Source: Rhodospirillaceae bacterium (GTDB taxonomy: Bacteria > Pseudomonadota > Alphaproteobacteria > GCA-2731375). Taken from it: a stretch of 64,000 nucleotides of DNA. Made by a program: the position numbers and the translations under genes. Shown in pieces: positions 9,098 through 18,000 of this stretch. The stretch is from NCBI GenBank assembly GCA_018701215.1, contig JABIWH010000040.1:1-64000 (forward strand), in the 5' to 3' direction. Under the pieces are notes generated by a model. That model was not told the origin of the DNA. It did not search any database and saw only the letters and a list, made by a program, of their open reading frames with translations. Within the stretch, counting starts at the first letter, position 1. Each line of letters begins with the position of its first letter.

Positions 9098-10057
9098 TTA
9101 CCCGGCGCTGCACGAGCCGCCGCCGAGGACACAGAATCGCGCGCAATGAGGATGGTTCAAAGGCACCGCCGTATTGGCGGATGCCAGGCTCGATCCCATT
9201 CTGAAACGCGCATCATAGGGCAGCAAGGTACAGGGCATCACGGTCAGATCCGTGTCGCCCTTGTGCTTGACCACCATGCGCGAGGTGGCGCACATCATCG
9301 CCTTGGGCGAGACATCCAGAATGCTCCAGCACGCGGTGGTGATTTCCGGTACGTCCAGGTCCTCGTCCATTTCCGGAAACAGCACCAGCGCGGCGGGATC
9401 CTCGGCATCAACCGGTATGCGGTTGGCGGCGAATAGCCGGCCATAACCCTGGCGCAGGATGTCTTCGTCCTCGCCCGACAAGGTCCGGCCCGCGATGTTG
9501 ATGTTAAAGCCATTCTCGGCCAACCAGGTCAGGCCCTCCAGCATACGCTGCCAGCTATGGCGGCCGCGCTCCAACTCGTGCAGATCAGGGGCATAATGGT
9601 CCATGGAGACGCGCAGGCACAGCCTATTGCCATGTTCCTGGCGCAAGGCCAACAGGCCGTTGGCCATTTTCATCATCGGCCGCATGGCGTTGGTCAATAC
9701 CAGCACCTGATAACCGCGCCCCAGGGCATCGCCTAGCATGGCCAGAAAATCCGGGTTCATGAACGGCTCACCACCGGTAAAGCCAATTTCGAGCGTCCGC
9801 CAATCCGTCTGCAATTCAGCCAATATGGTGCCGACCTCGTCGGCCCGCAAGAATGCCAGACGGTCATTGCTGGGCGTGGATTCGATATAGCAATTCGTAC
9901 AGGTCAGATTGCAGATCGTGCCCGTGTTGAACCAAAGCGTATCCAGGTTCTGCAACCCCACAAAGGCGCGGGGTTGATTGTCGAGTGTAAGGTTGGGATC
10001 GTTAAATTTTGCCCGATCCAACGCAACGGGCATTCTGTTAGGTACGGCACTGTTCAT
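9098..10057 (-). CDS. Radical SAM protein with Cys-rich C-terminus
   Basis: This 319-residue protein carries the radical SAM cluster motif CNLTCTNC (Cys49, Cys53, Cys56), which binds a 4Fe-4S cluster and SAM. A GFTGGEPFMNPD segment follows as the usual GGE motif. Further cysteines cluster in the last 80 residues, including HCARFCVLGGGSC at the very end, and could hold an auxiliary cluster. That would suit peptide or cofactor maturation, but no precursor peptide gene is visible next to it. I place the start at the ATG at 10057, because an upstream TTG would put the AGGA ribosome-binding site inside the gene. The substrate is unknown. Confidence 0.85.
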   Translation of the reverse strand: MNSAVPNRMPVALDRAKFNDPNLTLDNQPRAFVGLQNLDTLWFNTGTICNLTCTNCYIESTPSNDRLAFLRADEVGTILAELQTDWRTLEIGFTGGEPFMNPDFLAMLGDALGRGYQVLVLTNAMRPMMKMANGLLALRQEHGNRLCLRVSMDHYAPDLHELERGRHSWQRMLEGLTWLAENGFNINIAGRTLSGEDEDILRQGYGRLFAANRIPVDAEDPAALVLFPEMDEDLDVPEITTACWSILDVSPKAMMCATSRMVVKHKGDTDLTVMPCTLLPYDARFRMGSSLASANTAVPLNHPHCARFCVLGGGSCSAG

Positions 10058-10221
10058 TCTCGATATCCTAAATCTAGGCAACGCCGCCTAGTTTCACGGA
10101 CACCGCCCTATTGTCAACGCTTCAACGGCGCCCGTCGCGCGACTGTGATCGGGCGTGTCTGAAAAAAAACAGCGTGATCCGGGCGTTCCGTATTCTTTTT
10201 GATTGTGTTAAACAGCTCCGC

Positions 10222-10320
10222 AGAGCAATTTTTTGTAATTAGGGTCGCGTGGCGGCTTAAGTGATCAATTCAATTGCTCTATCTTAAAAAGTCCGGGCAC
10301 ATTTAGATTAGATGTGCTCT
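10222..10320 (+). repeat. Palindromic intergenic repeat, copy A
   Basis: A 99-bp element bounded by AGAGCAATT and AATTGCTCT (first stem) and followed by a second hairpin, GCACAT/ATGTGC. A close relative of 101 bp lies at 58893-58993. Shared blocks include TTAGGGTCGC, CTTAAGTGAT and TTCAATTGCTC. The second copy keeps the stems although the bases differ. It ends two bases before tRNA-Gly, so it may be in the tRNA precursor leader. It is probably a mobile or formerly mobile miniature palindromic element. Confidence 0.75.
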
Positions 10321-10322
10321 GG

Positions 10323-10396
10323 GCGGGCGTAGCTCAATGGTAGAGCAGGAGCTTCCCAAGCTTAAGACGAGAGTTCGATTCTCTTCGCCCGCTCCA
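10323..10396 (+). tRNA. tRNA-Gly (anticodon CCC)
   Basis: A 74-nt cloverleaf with encoded CCA. The acceptor stem GCGGGCG pairs with CGCCCGC, the D arm is GCTC...GAGC, the anticodon loop is TTCCCAA (anticodon CCC, reading GGG) and the T arm is AGAGTTCGATTCTCT. The outermost anticodon-stem pair is mismatched. Confidence 0.95.
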
Positions 10397-10444
10397 TTTC
10401 CCCATTCGAGCCACCATTCGAGCCACAATTCGAGGATGCCGTGC

Positions 10445-11398
10445 ATGAGTAAGTTAAAGGCGGTTTTTCACTATGCGGCAAGCGCCGGCATCGCTGCGCG
10501 CCTGGCCGCGGCCGAGAGCGATTGGCTGTCCATCGAAACCTGTGACGAGGAAGACGAGGCCCGCCTGTTTGAATTGATGGCGGCGGCGGATGTGCTGTGG
10601 CACGTACTGAAACCGGCCACGGCCGAGGTCATCGCGGCGGCGCCCAATCTGCGCCTGATCCAGAAAATCGGTGTCGGCGTCAACACCATTGATCTCAATG
10701 CGGCCCAGGCCCGGAATATCCCTGTCTGCAACATGCCCGGCAGTAACAGCCAGGCAGTGGCCGAGGCGACGGTGATGTTGATGTTGTCCGCCCTGCGCCG
10801 GGCCGCGGCTTTTCACAATGCCGCGCGCCGGGGCGATGGCTGGCGGCTTGATCCGGCTATTTTCGACCAAGTGGGTGAAGTTTCCGGGCGCACCGTTGGA
10901 CTGGTCGGCTATGGCGAAGTGGCCCGCCGGGTCGCTCCGGTGCTGCAGGCCTTGGGCGCCAAGATCATCTATACCGCCTCCGCCCCCAAGGCGGAGGCCT
11001 TGGGCGAATGGCGGGAGTTGGCGGAATTGCTGGCGGAAAGCGATGTCATCTCGCTGCATATGCCGGTTACGCCGGAAACCGAGAACATGCTGGATGCCGC
11101 CGCCTTTGCCGCCATGAAGCCCGGCGCCGTGCTGATCAACACCGCGCGCGGCGGCCTGGTGGACCAGGGCGCGCTTTATCATGCGCTGACCGAAGGCACG
11201 CTTTTGGCGGCCGGCCTGGACGTCTTTGCCGAGGAGCCCATTGCCGATAACGAACCGTTGTTAAGCCTGGATAATGTGGCGTTGCTGCCGCACGTTGCCT
11301 GGCTGACGCCGCAGACCTTTGACCGCAGCATCGAAATTGCCGTGCAAAACAGCCGTTGCCTCATCGACGGCGGCGATTTCATGCACCGGGTCGTTTAG
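10445..11398 (+). CDS. D-2-hydroxyacid dehydrogenase, NAD-dependent
   Basis: A 317-residue member of the D-isomer 2-hydroxyacid dehydrogenase family, which interconverts 2-oxo acids and D-2-hydroxy acids with NAD(P)H. It shows the Rossmann motif VGLVGYGEVARRVAP, the catalytic Arg in INTARGGLVDQGAL, the Glu in DVFAEEP and the catalytic His in LLPHVAW. The start is ATG at 10445 with GAGG about 10 bases upstream; the frame is also open further upstream, but that would run through tRNA-Gly. A MaoC-like gene and a threonine aldolase gene follow in the same direction with short gaps, so the three may be one operon. The substrate is unknown. Confidence 0.9.
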   Translation: MSKLKAVFHYAASAGIAARLAAAESDWLSIETCDEEDEARLFELMAAADVLWHVLKPATAEVIAAAPNLRLIQKIGVGVNTIDLNAAQARNIPVCNMPGSNSQAVAEATVMLMLSALRRAAAFHNAARRGDGWRLDPAIFDQVGEVSGRTVGLVGYGEVARRVAPVLQALGAKIIYTASAPKAEALGEWRELAELLAESDVISLHMPVTPETENMLDAAAFAAMKPGAVLINTARGGLVDQGALYHALTEGTLLAAGLDVFAEEPIADNEPLLSLDNVALLPHVAWLTPQTFDRSIEIAVQNSRCLIDGGDFMHRVV

Positions 11399-11418
11399 CC
11401 AGGGCGCGGCGAGGGGCC

Positions 11419-11889
11419 ATGCAGGAAAATCCACCATTCATGGATCTCGTTCATTTCGAGGATTTTGTCATGGGCGAACGCTATGCCTATGGCGCCTACG
11501 AGATGAAGCAGGCGGAAATGATTGCCTTCGCCGAACAGTTCGATCCCGAACCATTTCATTTGGATGCCGAGGCAGCCAAGAATTTGGGCTGGCCGGATCT
11601 GATCGCCTCGGGGCCGCATGTCTGTGCCGCCTGGCGCCGCATGTCGAAGGATGCTTTCATCGCCGCTGACGCCTTTGTCTCGCCGGGCTGGGCCGAAATC
11701 AGGTGGTTGAAGCCGGTTGTCGTTGGCCATGTCCTGAGCGTGCAATCGGAGGTCACCGTATTGCGGCCCCTGAAAAGCCGGCCAAACCTTGGCTATGTGG
11801 AATTCAACAATGAAATTCGCAACCAGCATGGCGAACTGACGACGACGCTGACGACAAAATGGATGGTACACCGCCGAGAAGCGGAATAA
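11419..11889 (+). CDS. MaoC-like hotdog-fold dehydratase
   Basis: A 156-residue single hotdog-fold protein of the MaoC/(R)-hydratase type. The segment AEQFDPEPFHLDAEAAK contains the hydratase-motif Asp and His (D-x-x-x-x-H), which act on trans-2-enoyl-CoA thioesters. IASGPHVCA and the C-terminal PLKSRPNLGYVEF match the family. An internal ATG at 11440 is an alternative start; AGGA precedes it, but at rather long spacing. It lies 20 bases after the 2-hydroxyacid dehydrogenase and 15 bases before the threonine aldolase. Confidence 0.85.
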   Translation: MQENPPFMDLVHFEDFVMGERYAYGAYEMKQAEMIAFAEQFDPEPFHLDAEAAKNLGWPDLIASGPHVCAAWRRMSKDAFIAADAFVSPGWAEIRWLKPVVVGHVLSVQSEVTVLRPLKSRPNLGYVEFNNEIRNQHGELTTTLTTKWMVHRREAE

Positions 11890-11904
11890 TTGAAAGAGAA
11901 CGCC

Positions 11905-12942
11905 ATGACCGCACCGCGCATTGACCTCTACAGCGATACCCACACCTTGCCGACACAGGCCATGCGCCAGGCCATGGCGGAGGCCGAAGTGGGCGATGAG
12001 CAGAATTTCGAGGACCCCACGGTCAACAAACTCTGCGCCATGGTGGCGGAACTGCTGGGCCAGGAGGCGGCGGTCTTCCTGCCCTCGGGCACCATGTGCA
12101 ACCAGATCGCTTTTCGGGTGCATTGCCAGCCGGGTGACGAGATTATCCTGGATTATTTCGCCCATCCGATTAATGCGGAAAGCGGCGGGCCCTCGGCGTT
12201 GGCCCAGGCTCAGACCCGCACCCTGCATACCGAACACGGTATCTTCACCGCCGACCAGGTGCGCGGCGCGCTGCGCCGGGTCAACCGCAATACGCCCCGC
12301 AGCCGTGTCCTGTCGGTGGAGAATACGACTAATGCCGGCGGCGGTAGTGTTTGGCCCATTGAAGACATCGCCGCCGTCACCGCCGTGGCCAAGGAAAATG
12401 GCATGGCCACGCACATGGACGGCGCCCGGCTGCTGAATGCGGTGGTCGAGAGCGGCACCTCGGCCAAGGAATACGGCGGCTATTTTGATTCCCTTTGGAT
12501 CGATCTATCCAAGGGCCTGGGCTGTCCCGTGGGCGGGGTGCTGGCCGGCAGCGCCGATTTTATTGATCAGGCCTGGCGCCACAAACAGCTATTGGGCGGG
12601 GCCATGCGGCAAGCCGGCATTATCGCCGCCGCCGGTGTCTACGCCTTGGAAAATAACGTGGAGCGCCTGGCCGAGGATCACGAGAACGCCCGCAACTTCA
12701 GCCGCGCCATCGCGCAAATTCCCGGTATCAAGCTGATCTTCGACCGCTGCGAAACCAATCTGGTGTTCTTCGATGTGGAGGAGACCGGCATGGATGGGGC
12801 CACGGTGGCCGAAAAACTGCTGGCCCACGACGTGCGCATCGGCGCCATGGGGCCGTATCGTATGCGGGCGGTGACCTATCTGGGCATTGATGCCGGACAG
12901 TTGGAAGAGGCGGCGGCGGCCCTGCGCAAGGTGGTCGCCTAA
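11905..12942 (+). CDS. Low-specificity L-threonine aldolase
   Basis: A 345-residue PLP enzyme of the beta-eliminating lyase group, which cleaves threonine or allo-threonine to glycine and acetaldehyde. Evidence includes DLYSDTHTLPTQAMRQAM at the N-terminus, the FLPSGTMCNQIAFRVH stretch that contacts the cofactor, MDGARLLNAVV, and DLSKGLGCPVGGVLAGS carrying the PLP-binding lysine. The length is normal. The start is the ATG at 11905 rather than an in-frame TTG 15 bases upstream. It is the last gene of the three-gene run and converges with yaaA. Confidence 0.92.
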   Translation: MTAPRIDLYSDTHTLPTQAMRQAMAEAEVGDEQNFEDPTVNKLCAMVAELLGQEAAVFLPSGTMCNQIAFRVHCQPGDEIILDYFAHPINAESGGPSALAQAQTRTLHTEHGIFTADQVRGALRRVNRNTPRSRVLSVENTTNAGGGSVWPIEDIAAVTAVAKENGMATHMDGARLLNAVVESGTSAKEYGGYFDSLWIDLSKGLGCPVGGVLAGSADFIDQAWRHKQLLGGAMRQAGIIAAAGVYALENNVERLAEDHENARNFSRAIAQIPGIKLIFDRCETNLVFFDVEETGMDGATVAEKLLAHDVRIGAMGPYRMRAVTYLGIDAGQLEEAAAALRKVVA

Positions 12943-12965
12943 GCCACCCAGCTTTGTGGTTGCGA

Positions 12966-13748
12966 CTAACTCTTCCCAGCCGGTTGCGGGCGGGTGAAAA
13001 CCCAGGCATCGTCCGTCGATAGTGCCTTGCGGTATTGATAGCCGCCTGAATTGAAATTTTTCATCCCGTCCGGAGTGGCGATGCGGTTTTGCACCATATA
13101 TCGCGCCATCATGCCGCGGGCCTGTTTGGCGAAAAATCCGATCATGCGGCTTTCGCCGTCACGCTCTTCCTTGAACGCAGGGGTAATGATCCGGCCCTTT
13201 AATTTGGCCGGGCGTACGGCTTTGAAATATTCGTTCGAGGCCAGATTGAACACGGTTTTGTCTTCATGGCCACTCAACACCTCATTCAGCGCATCGGTGA
13301 TTTGATCACCCCAGAAATCATACAGGTCCTTGCGCCGCGGCGGTGCGAACCGCGCGCCCATTTCCAGGCGATAGGGCTGCATCAAATCCAGCGGGCGCAA
13401 CAAACCATACAGGCCAGATAAGATGCGTAAATGATACTGGGCATAGTCCAGATCATCCTCATCCCACGAGGGCGCATCCAGGCCAACATAGGTATCGCCA
13501 TTAAAGGCAAGCGCGGCCTGTTTGGTATGGTCCCGGGGCGGGCTGTCGGAAAATGCCTGGAAACGGTGGTAATTAAGATCCGCCAATGAGGCGCTCAACT
13601 TCATGGTCGCGGCCAGCTTGGGCCGGCTCAACCGCCGCGCTGCCTTGGCGAGTTTATCCGCCTGGGCCAGAAAGTCCGGCTGGCTGTGACGGCTTATAGC
13701 CGTCTGCTCAAAATTCAGTTTCTTCGCCGGCGAGATCACAGCAAGCAT
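12966..13748 (-). CDS. yaaA: YaaA family peroxide-stress protein
   Basis: A 260-residue protein of the YaaA/DUF328 family. In E. coli, YaaA limits oxidative DNA damage by lowering free intracellular iron. The hallmarks are the N-terminal ISPAKKLNFE, LAFNGDTYVGLDA, LSGLYGLLRPLD, MQPYRLEMG and the ending block with FFAKQARGMMARY. The length is normal. It begins at ATG 13748 next to an AT-rich region and is downstream of, and on the same strand as, the selenoprotein gene. A terminator at 13848-13876 separates the two. Confidence 0.95.
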   Translation of the reverse strand: MLAVISPAKKLNFEQTAISRHSQPDFLAQADKLAKAARRLSRPKLAATMKLSASLADLNYHRFQAFSDSPPRDHTKQAALAFNGDTYVGLDAPSWDEDDLDYAQYHLRILSGLYGLLRPLDLMQPYRLEMGARFAPPRRKDLYDFWGDQITDALNEVLSGHEDKTVFNLASNEYFKAVRPAKLKGRIITPAFKEERDGESRMIGFFAKQARGMMARYMVQNRIATPDGMKNFNSGGYQYRKALSTDDAWVFTRPQPAGKS

Positions 13749-13847
13749 CGGGCGTATCCAAAGTTGGCTTATTCAAGAATCGTTCTAGACTATATATAGC
13801 ATGTAGAGTCTATCAGGGGATAGACAAGACCGCTCCCTGCTTTGGGA

Positions 13848-13876
13848 CAAAAAACGCGAGGCGACCCTTATCGCTC
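13848..13876 (-). terminator. Probable terminator of the SelW-like gene
   Basis: On the minus strand GAG-CGA pairs with TCG-(C)-CTC across a 6-nt loop, and GCG plus six T residues follow. It begins about 20 bases beyond the stop of the SelW-like gene. Confidence 0.5.
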
Positions 13877-13898
13877 CTTGTTGCCGGTCCTGTTAGAT

Positions 13899-14135
13899 TT
13901 ACGCACTTGCCCTCGCCCCGTCTTGGGCGAGCGCGTCCAGTTCTTCGTCCGTGGGGAAGCGGCCTTCAGCTTTCTTGGAATAGGCCAGGCGGCCGTCCAC
14001 GGTGATCTCGAACTTGCCGCCGCTGGATGCGGTCAGGCTGACTTCAGCGCCGAATTTGTCTGCGATCCTGTCCCTCGCACGGAGGGCCGTTGGTTCGTAG
14101 TTTCACATCTGGCAGTATTCGATATCGATCTTCAT
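13899..14135 (-). CDS. SelW-like selenoprotein with in-frame UGA (Sec)
   Basis: Reading through one TGA gives a 78-residue SelT/SelW/SelH (Rdx) family protein with a thioredoxin-like fold. The N-terminus is MKIDIEYCQM, the next codon is TGA at 14105-14103, and NYEPTALRARD follows, so the redox motif is Cys8-x-x-Sec11, as in SelW. The rest fits the family: SLTASSGGKFEITVDG, then AYSKKAEGRFPTDEEL, ending at TAA. Ordinary ORF calling breaks the gene at the TGA. A GGAGAGAG ribosome-binding site sits 4 bases before the ATG. A bacterial SECIS-like hairpin lies at the right distance after the UGA. It starts 29 bases after the TerB/J-domain gene. The role is probably thiol redox. Sec insertion genes (selA, selB, selC, selD) are not in the window. 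Confidence 0.85.
14072..14086 (-). promoter_or_regulatory. Candidate bacterial SECIS hairpin
   Basis: On the minus strand CCCTC (14086-14082) pairs with GAGGG (14076-14072) around the loop CGTGC. The loop begins 21 nt after the UGA and has G as its second base. This fits the known bacterial SECIS pattern: a loop 16-37 nt after UGA with a G among its first two bases. It would recruit SelB for Sec insertion. The stem is short and was judged by eye. Confidence 0.65.
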
Positions 14136-14164
14136 GTCTCTCTCCAAAAATTATGAAGTGCCGC

Positions 14165-14911
14165 TCAAGAGATTCCACGCTGACGGCAGATCCGGTCGTA
14201 GGCGTCGTTGATGGTGGCCAGCTTTTCCGTCGCCAGATCAACGAATTCCTGTGGTAATCCGCCGGCGATGGCACGGTCGGGGTGGTTCGCCTGGATCAGG
14301 GCCCGCCAGGTCCGCTTCACCTCTTCATCATCCGCGTCCGCCTCAAGGCCCATAATAGTATAAGGATCGGCCAGATCGGGGCCCAGATGATAGGCCCGGA
14401 TGCGGGAAAAACCGGCCCCATCAAAGCCGAAGATTTCTGCCACCTTGCCCAGATACTCCAACTCCGCCGGATGCACCACCTGATCGGCCTTGGCGATCTG
14501 GAACAGACCGTGCAGCAGATCCTCCAGCACCTGGGAGGCCGGTTCGAACAGCTCGGCGATCTGTCCGGCATAGGCCTCGAACCCGGCGACATCCTTGCGC
14601 GCCAGATTGAAGACACGGGAGACGCTTTTCATATCCTCGGGCGATATCTTGAAGACCTGTTTAAAGGCCTCGACCTCGTCCCGGGTGACCTGGCCATCGG
14701 CCTTGGCCATTTTCGCGCCCAGGGCGATAACGCCGATGGTAAAGGCGATCTGCCGGGTGCCGTCACCGCCGTCGCCGCCCTCACCGGAAAATTCGCCGGC
14801 GATATTGCGCAGGGTATCCGCCGCCTGCTCGGCAATGCCGCCGAGCAAAGCACCCAGCGGGCCATCGAGGGCGCCGCCAACACCGCGCACAATTCTATTC
14901 CAAATACTCAT
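14165..14911 (-). CDS. TerB-like plus J-domain co-chaperone (DjlA-type)
   Basis: A 248-residue protein with an all-helical TerB/DjlA-like domain at about residues 50-165 (IGVIALGAKMAKADGQVTRD, then IAKADQVVHPAE) and a C-terminal J-domain at about 180-245. The J-domain carries the essential HPD triad in QANHPDRA and begins DPYTIMGLEADADDEEVKR. It should stimulate a DnaK-type Hsp70. E. coli DjlA has an N-terminal membrane anchor. Here the N-terminus has only a short glycine/alanine-rich helix, so membrane attachment is doubtful. The SelW-like gene follows on the same strand. Confidence 0.85.
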   Translation of the reverse strand: MSIWNRIVRGVGGALDGPLGALLGGIAEQAADTLRNIAGEFSGEGGDGGDGTRQIAFTIGVIALGAKMAKADGQVTRDEVEAFKQVFKISPEDMKSVSRVFNLARKDVAGFEAYAGQIAELFEPASQVLEDLLHGLFQIAKADQVVHPAELEYLGKVAEIFGFDGAGFSRIRAYHLGPDLADPYTIMGLEADADDEEVKRTWRALIQANHPDRAIAGGLPQEFVDLATEKLATINDAYDRICRQRGIS

Positions 14912-15012
14912 GCCGCCAGCTGTCCCTCAAATGCGGTCGCTCATCCTTAGGCTGCTGGTCCGAAATTGGCAAGTGGGTGGTTGTAAAAACTATAAAATAC
15001 AGATAAATTGTC

Positions 15013-15023
15013 GATAAATTATC
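15013..15023. promoter_or_regulatory. Palindrome in a divergent AT-rich promoter region
   Basis: GATAA-A-TTATC is a perfect 11-bp palindrome in the AT-rich 130-bp gap between the J-domain gene and the fused hydantoinase gene, 19 bases before the latter's ATG. It could be an operator, for example for the winged-helix regulator at 18662. That link is inference. Confidence 0.35.
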
Positions 15024-15041
15024 AATATAAGGATTGGCGAG

Positions 15042-18000
15042 ATGCCTGAAAAGTGGGATTTTTGGATCGACCGTGGCGGCACCTTCACGGATGTGGTGGC
15101 CCGGCGGCCCGAAGGCGGCTATCTCAGTCACAAGCTATTGTCGGAGAATCCAGAGCAATACCCCGATGCAGCTCTGCAAGGCATTCGCGATCTTTTGGGC
15201 GTGGCCAAGACCGATCCCATCCCCACCGAACGCATTGCCGCGGTCAAGATGGGCACCACGGTCGGTACCAACGCTTTGTTGGAACGCAAGGGTGACCGCA
15301 CCCTGTTGGTTATCAACGAAGGTTTTCATGACGCCCTGCGGATTGGTTATCAGAACCGCCCGCATTTGTTCGAATTGAACATCCAGCTGCCCGAGATGCT
15401 GTACGAGCGGGTCCTGGAGGTCACGGGCCGGTACACGGCCCATGGCGAAGAACGCGCGCCGCTGGATCTCGACGGCGCCCGCGCCGGTCTGCAGGCGGCC
15501 TTCGATGCCGGCATCCGCGCCTGTGCCATCGTTTTCATGCATGGCTACCGCTTTCCCGCGCACGAAAAAGCGGTGGCTGAAGCCGCCAGGGAAATCGGCT
15601 TTACGCAAATTTCCACCTCGCATCAGGTCAGTCCCTTGATGAAGCTGGTGGGCCGGGGCGACACCACGGTGGTGGACGCCTATCTGTCACCGATCCTGCG
15701 CCGCTATGTGGACCGGGTTGCCGCCGAACTTGGTGATACCCGCTTGATGTTCATGCAATCCAACGGCGGCTTGACCGATGCCAGCCTGTTCCAGGGCAAG
15801 GACTGCATTCTGTCCGGGCCGGCGGGCGGCGTGGTCGGCGCCGTGCGCACCACCGCCATGGCCGGGTTCGAAAAAATCATTGGCTTCGACATGGGCGGGA
15901 CGTCGACCGACGTATCGCACTATGCCGGTGCTTTCGAACGGGCCTTCGAGAGCGAGGTCGCGGGCATCCGCATGCGCGCGCCGATGATGCATATCCACAC
16001 GGTGGCGGCGGGGGGCGGTTCAATCCTGCACTATGACGGCAGCCGCTTTACCGTTGGCCCGGATTCCGCCGGCGCCAACCCCGGGCCGGCCTGTTACCGT
16101 CGCGGCGGCCCCCTGGCGGTGACCGACTGCAACGTCATGCTGGGCAAGTTGAACCCGGACTATTTCCCCAAGGTGTTCGGCCCCAACGGCGACGAGCCGT
16201 TAAGCCGCGACGCGGTGGCCGAGAAATTCGCCGTCCTGGCCGCCGAGATCGAAGCCTCGGGCCGCGAGCCCATGCCACTGGAGGCCATCGCCGAAGGCTA
16301 TTTGACCATCGCTGTTGAAAACATGGCCAACGCCATCAAAAAAATCTCGATCCAGCGCGGCTATGATGTTTCGGAATATGTGCTGAGTTGCTTTGGCGGC
16401 GCCGGCGGGCAGCATGCCTGTCTGGTGGCCGACGCCCTGGGCATGAAAAAGGTCTTTATCCATCCCCTGGCGGGCGTGCTGTCGGCCTATGGCATGGGCC
16501 TGGCCGACGTCCGTGCCATGCGGGAGCGGGCGGTCGAAGCGGTCCTGGACGAGGGGCAAATGCCCAGCCTCGCCGCTGCCCTGGACGAGCTGGCGGCGGA
16601 AGGATTGGAGGAATTGCGGGGCCAGGAAATCGATCCCGGCCGGATCAGCGTGCTGCGCAAGGTGCATCTGCGCTATCAAGGCACCGATACTGCTCTGGTG
16701 GTCGATTTCACCGACCTCGCCGGAATTATCGCGGCCTTCGAAGAAGCACATCGCCAGCAGTTCGGCTTCATCGATCAAAGCAAGGCGCACGTGGTCGAAG
16801 CGGTTTCGATCGAGGCCGTGGGCGCCGGCGAACCGGCGGTGGATACGCCCCTGGATGCCACGGGAGGCGGCCGGGTGGACAGCATCCCCCCCCTTGCCAG
16901 CCTACAGACCTATATGGCGGGAACCTATCATGACGCGCCGGTCATCGACCGCAACCACATGTGCCCCGGCGACAAGGTCAGCGGACCGGCGATTTTGCGC
17001 GAGGATACCGCCACCACGGTGATCGAACCCGGCTGGCAGGCCGCCATGACCGATGTTGGGCATCTGGTCCTAACCCGTATCCAGCCATTGCCGAAACGGG
17101 TCGCGGTGGGCACGGACGTGGACCCGGTGATGTTGGAGATTTTCAACAATCTGTTCATGTCGACGGCCGAACAAATGGGCCTGGTGCTGCAAAAGACCAC
17201 CAATTCGGTCAACATCAAGGAGCGCCTGGATTTCTCCTGCGCGGTGTTCGACCGGGAGGGTGAGTTGATCGCCAATGCGCCGCATATACCGGTGCATCTG
17301 GGATCGATGGATGAATCCATCAGGGCGGTGATCCGCGTCCACGGCGCCGTCATGCGGCCCGGCGATGTCTTCGTATTAAACGCGCCCTACAATGGCGGCA
17401 CCCATCTGCCTGATGTCACGGTTATTACCCCGGTGTTCGATGATGACGATGCCGGTGAGGCGGCGACCGCATTGTTCTATGTGGCGTCCCGCGGCCATCA
17501 TGCGGAGATCGGCGGTATTTCGCCCGGCTCCATGCCACCGAACAGCCGCACGGTCGAAGAAGAAGGCATTCTGATCGACAACATCAAGCTGGTCGATCAA
17601 GGGCGCTTCCTGGAAGCGGAAATGCGCGAATTGTTGGCTTCCGGCCCCTATCCCTCGCGCAATCCCGACAGCAACATCGCCGATTTGAAGGCACAGATCG
17701 CGGCTTGCGAAAAAGGCGTACAGGAATTGCGCCGCGTGGTGGAGCATTTCGGCCTCGACGTGGTCTATGCCTACATGGGCCATGTCCAGGACAATGCCGA
17801 GGAATCCGTCCGCCGTGTGATCGATGTCTTGAACACCGGCAGTTTTGAATGCCCCTTGGATGACGGCTCCAAAATACATGTGGACGTCTCCATTGATCAT
17901 CAGGCGCGGACGGCGATAATCGATTTCACCGGCACCTCGCCACAGTTGGAGACCAATTTTAATGCGCCTACGTCTGTCTGCCGCTCCGCCGTGCTGTATG

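Noticed and set aside
10337..10444. N-terminal extension of the 2-hydroxyacid dehydrogenase
   Set aside because: It would be translated through tRNA-Gly. The ATG at 10445 has a good ribosome-binding site.
13842..14156. Plus-strand open frame of 104 codons over the SelW-like gene
   Set aside because: It is antisense to a better supported gene with UGA, has no ribosome-binding site and no family resemblance.
14044..14274. Minus-strand 76-codon frame at the J-domain gene end
   Set aside because: A frameshifted shadow across the end of the J-domain gene and the SelW-like start; no protein family resemblance.
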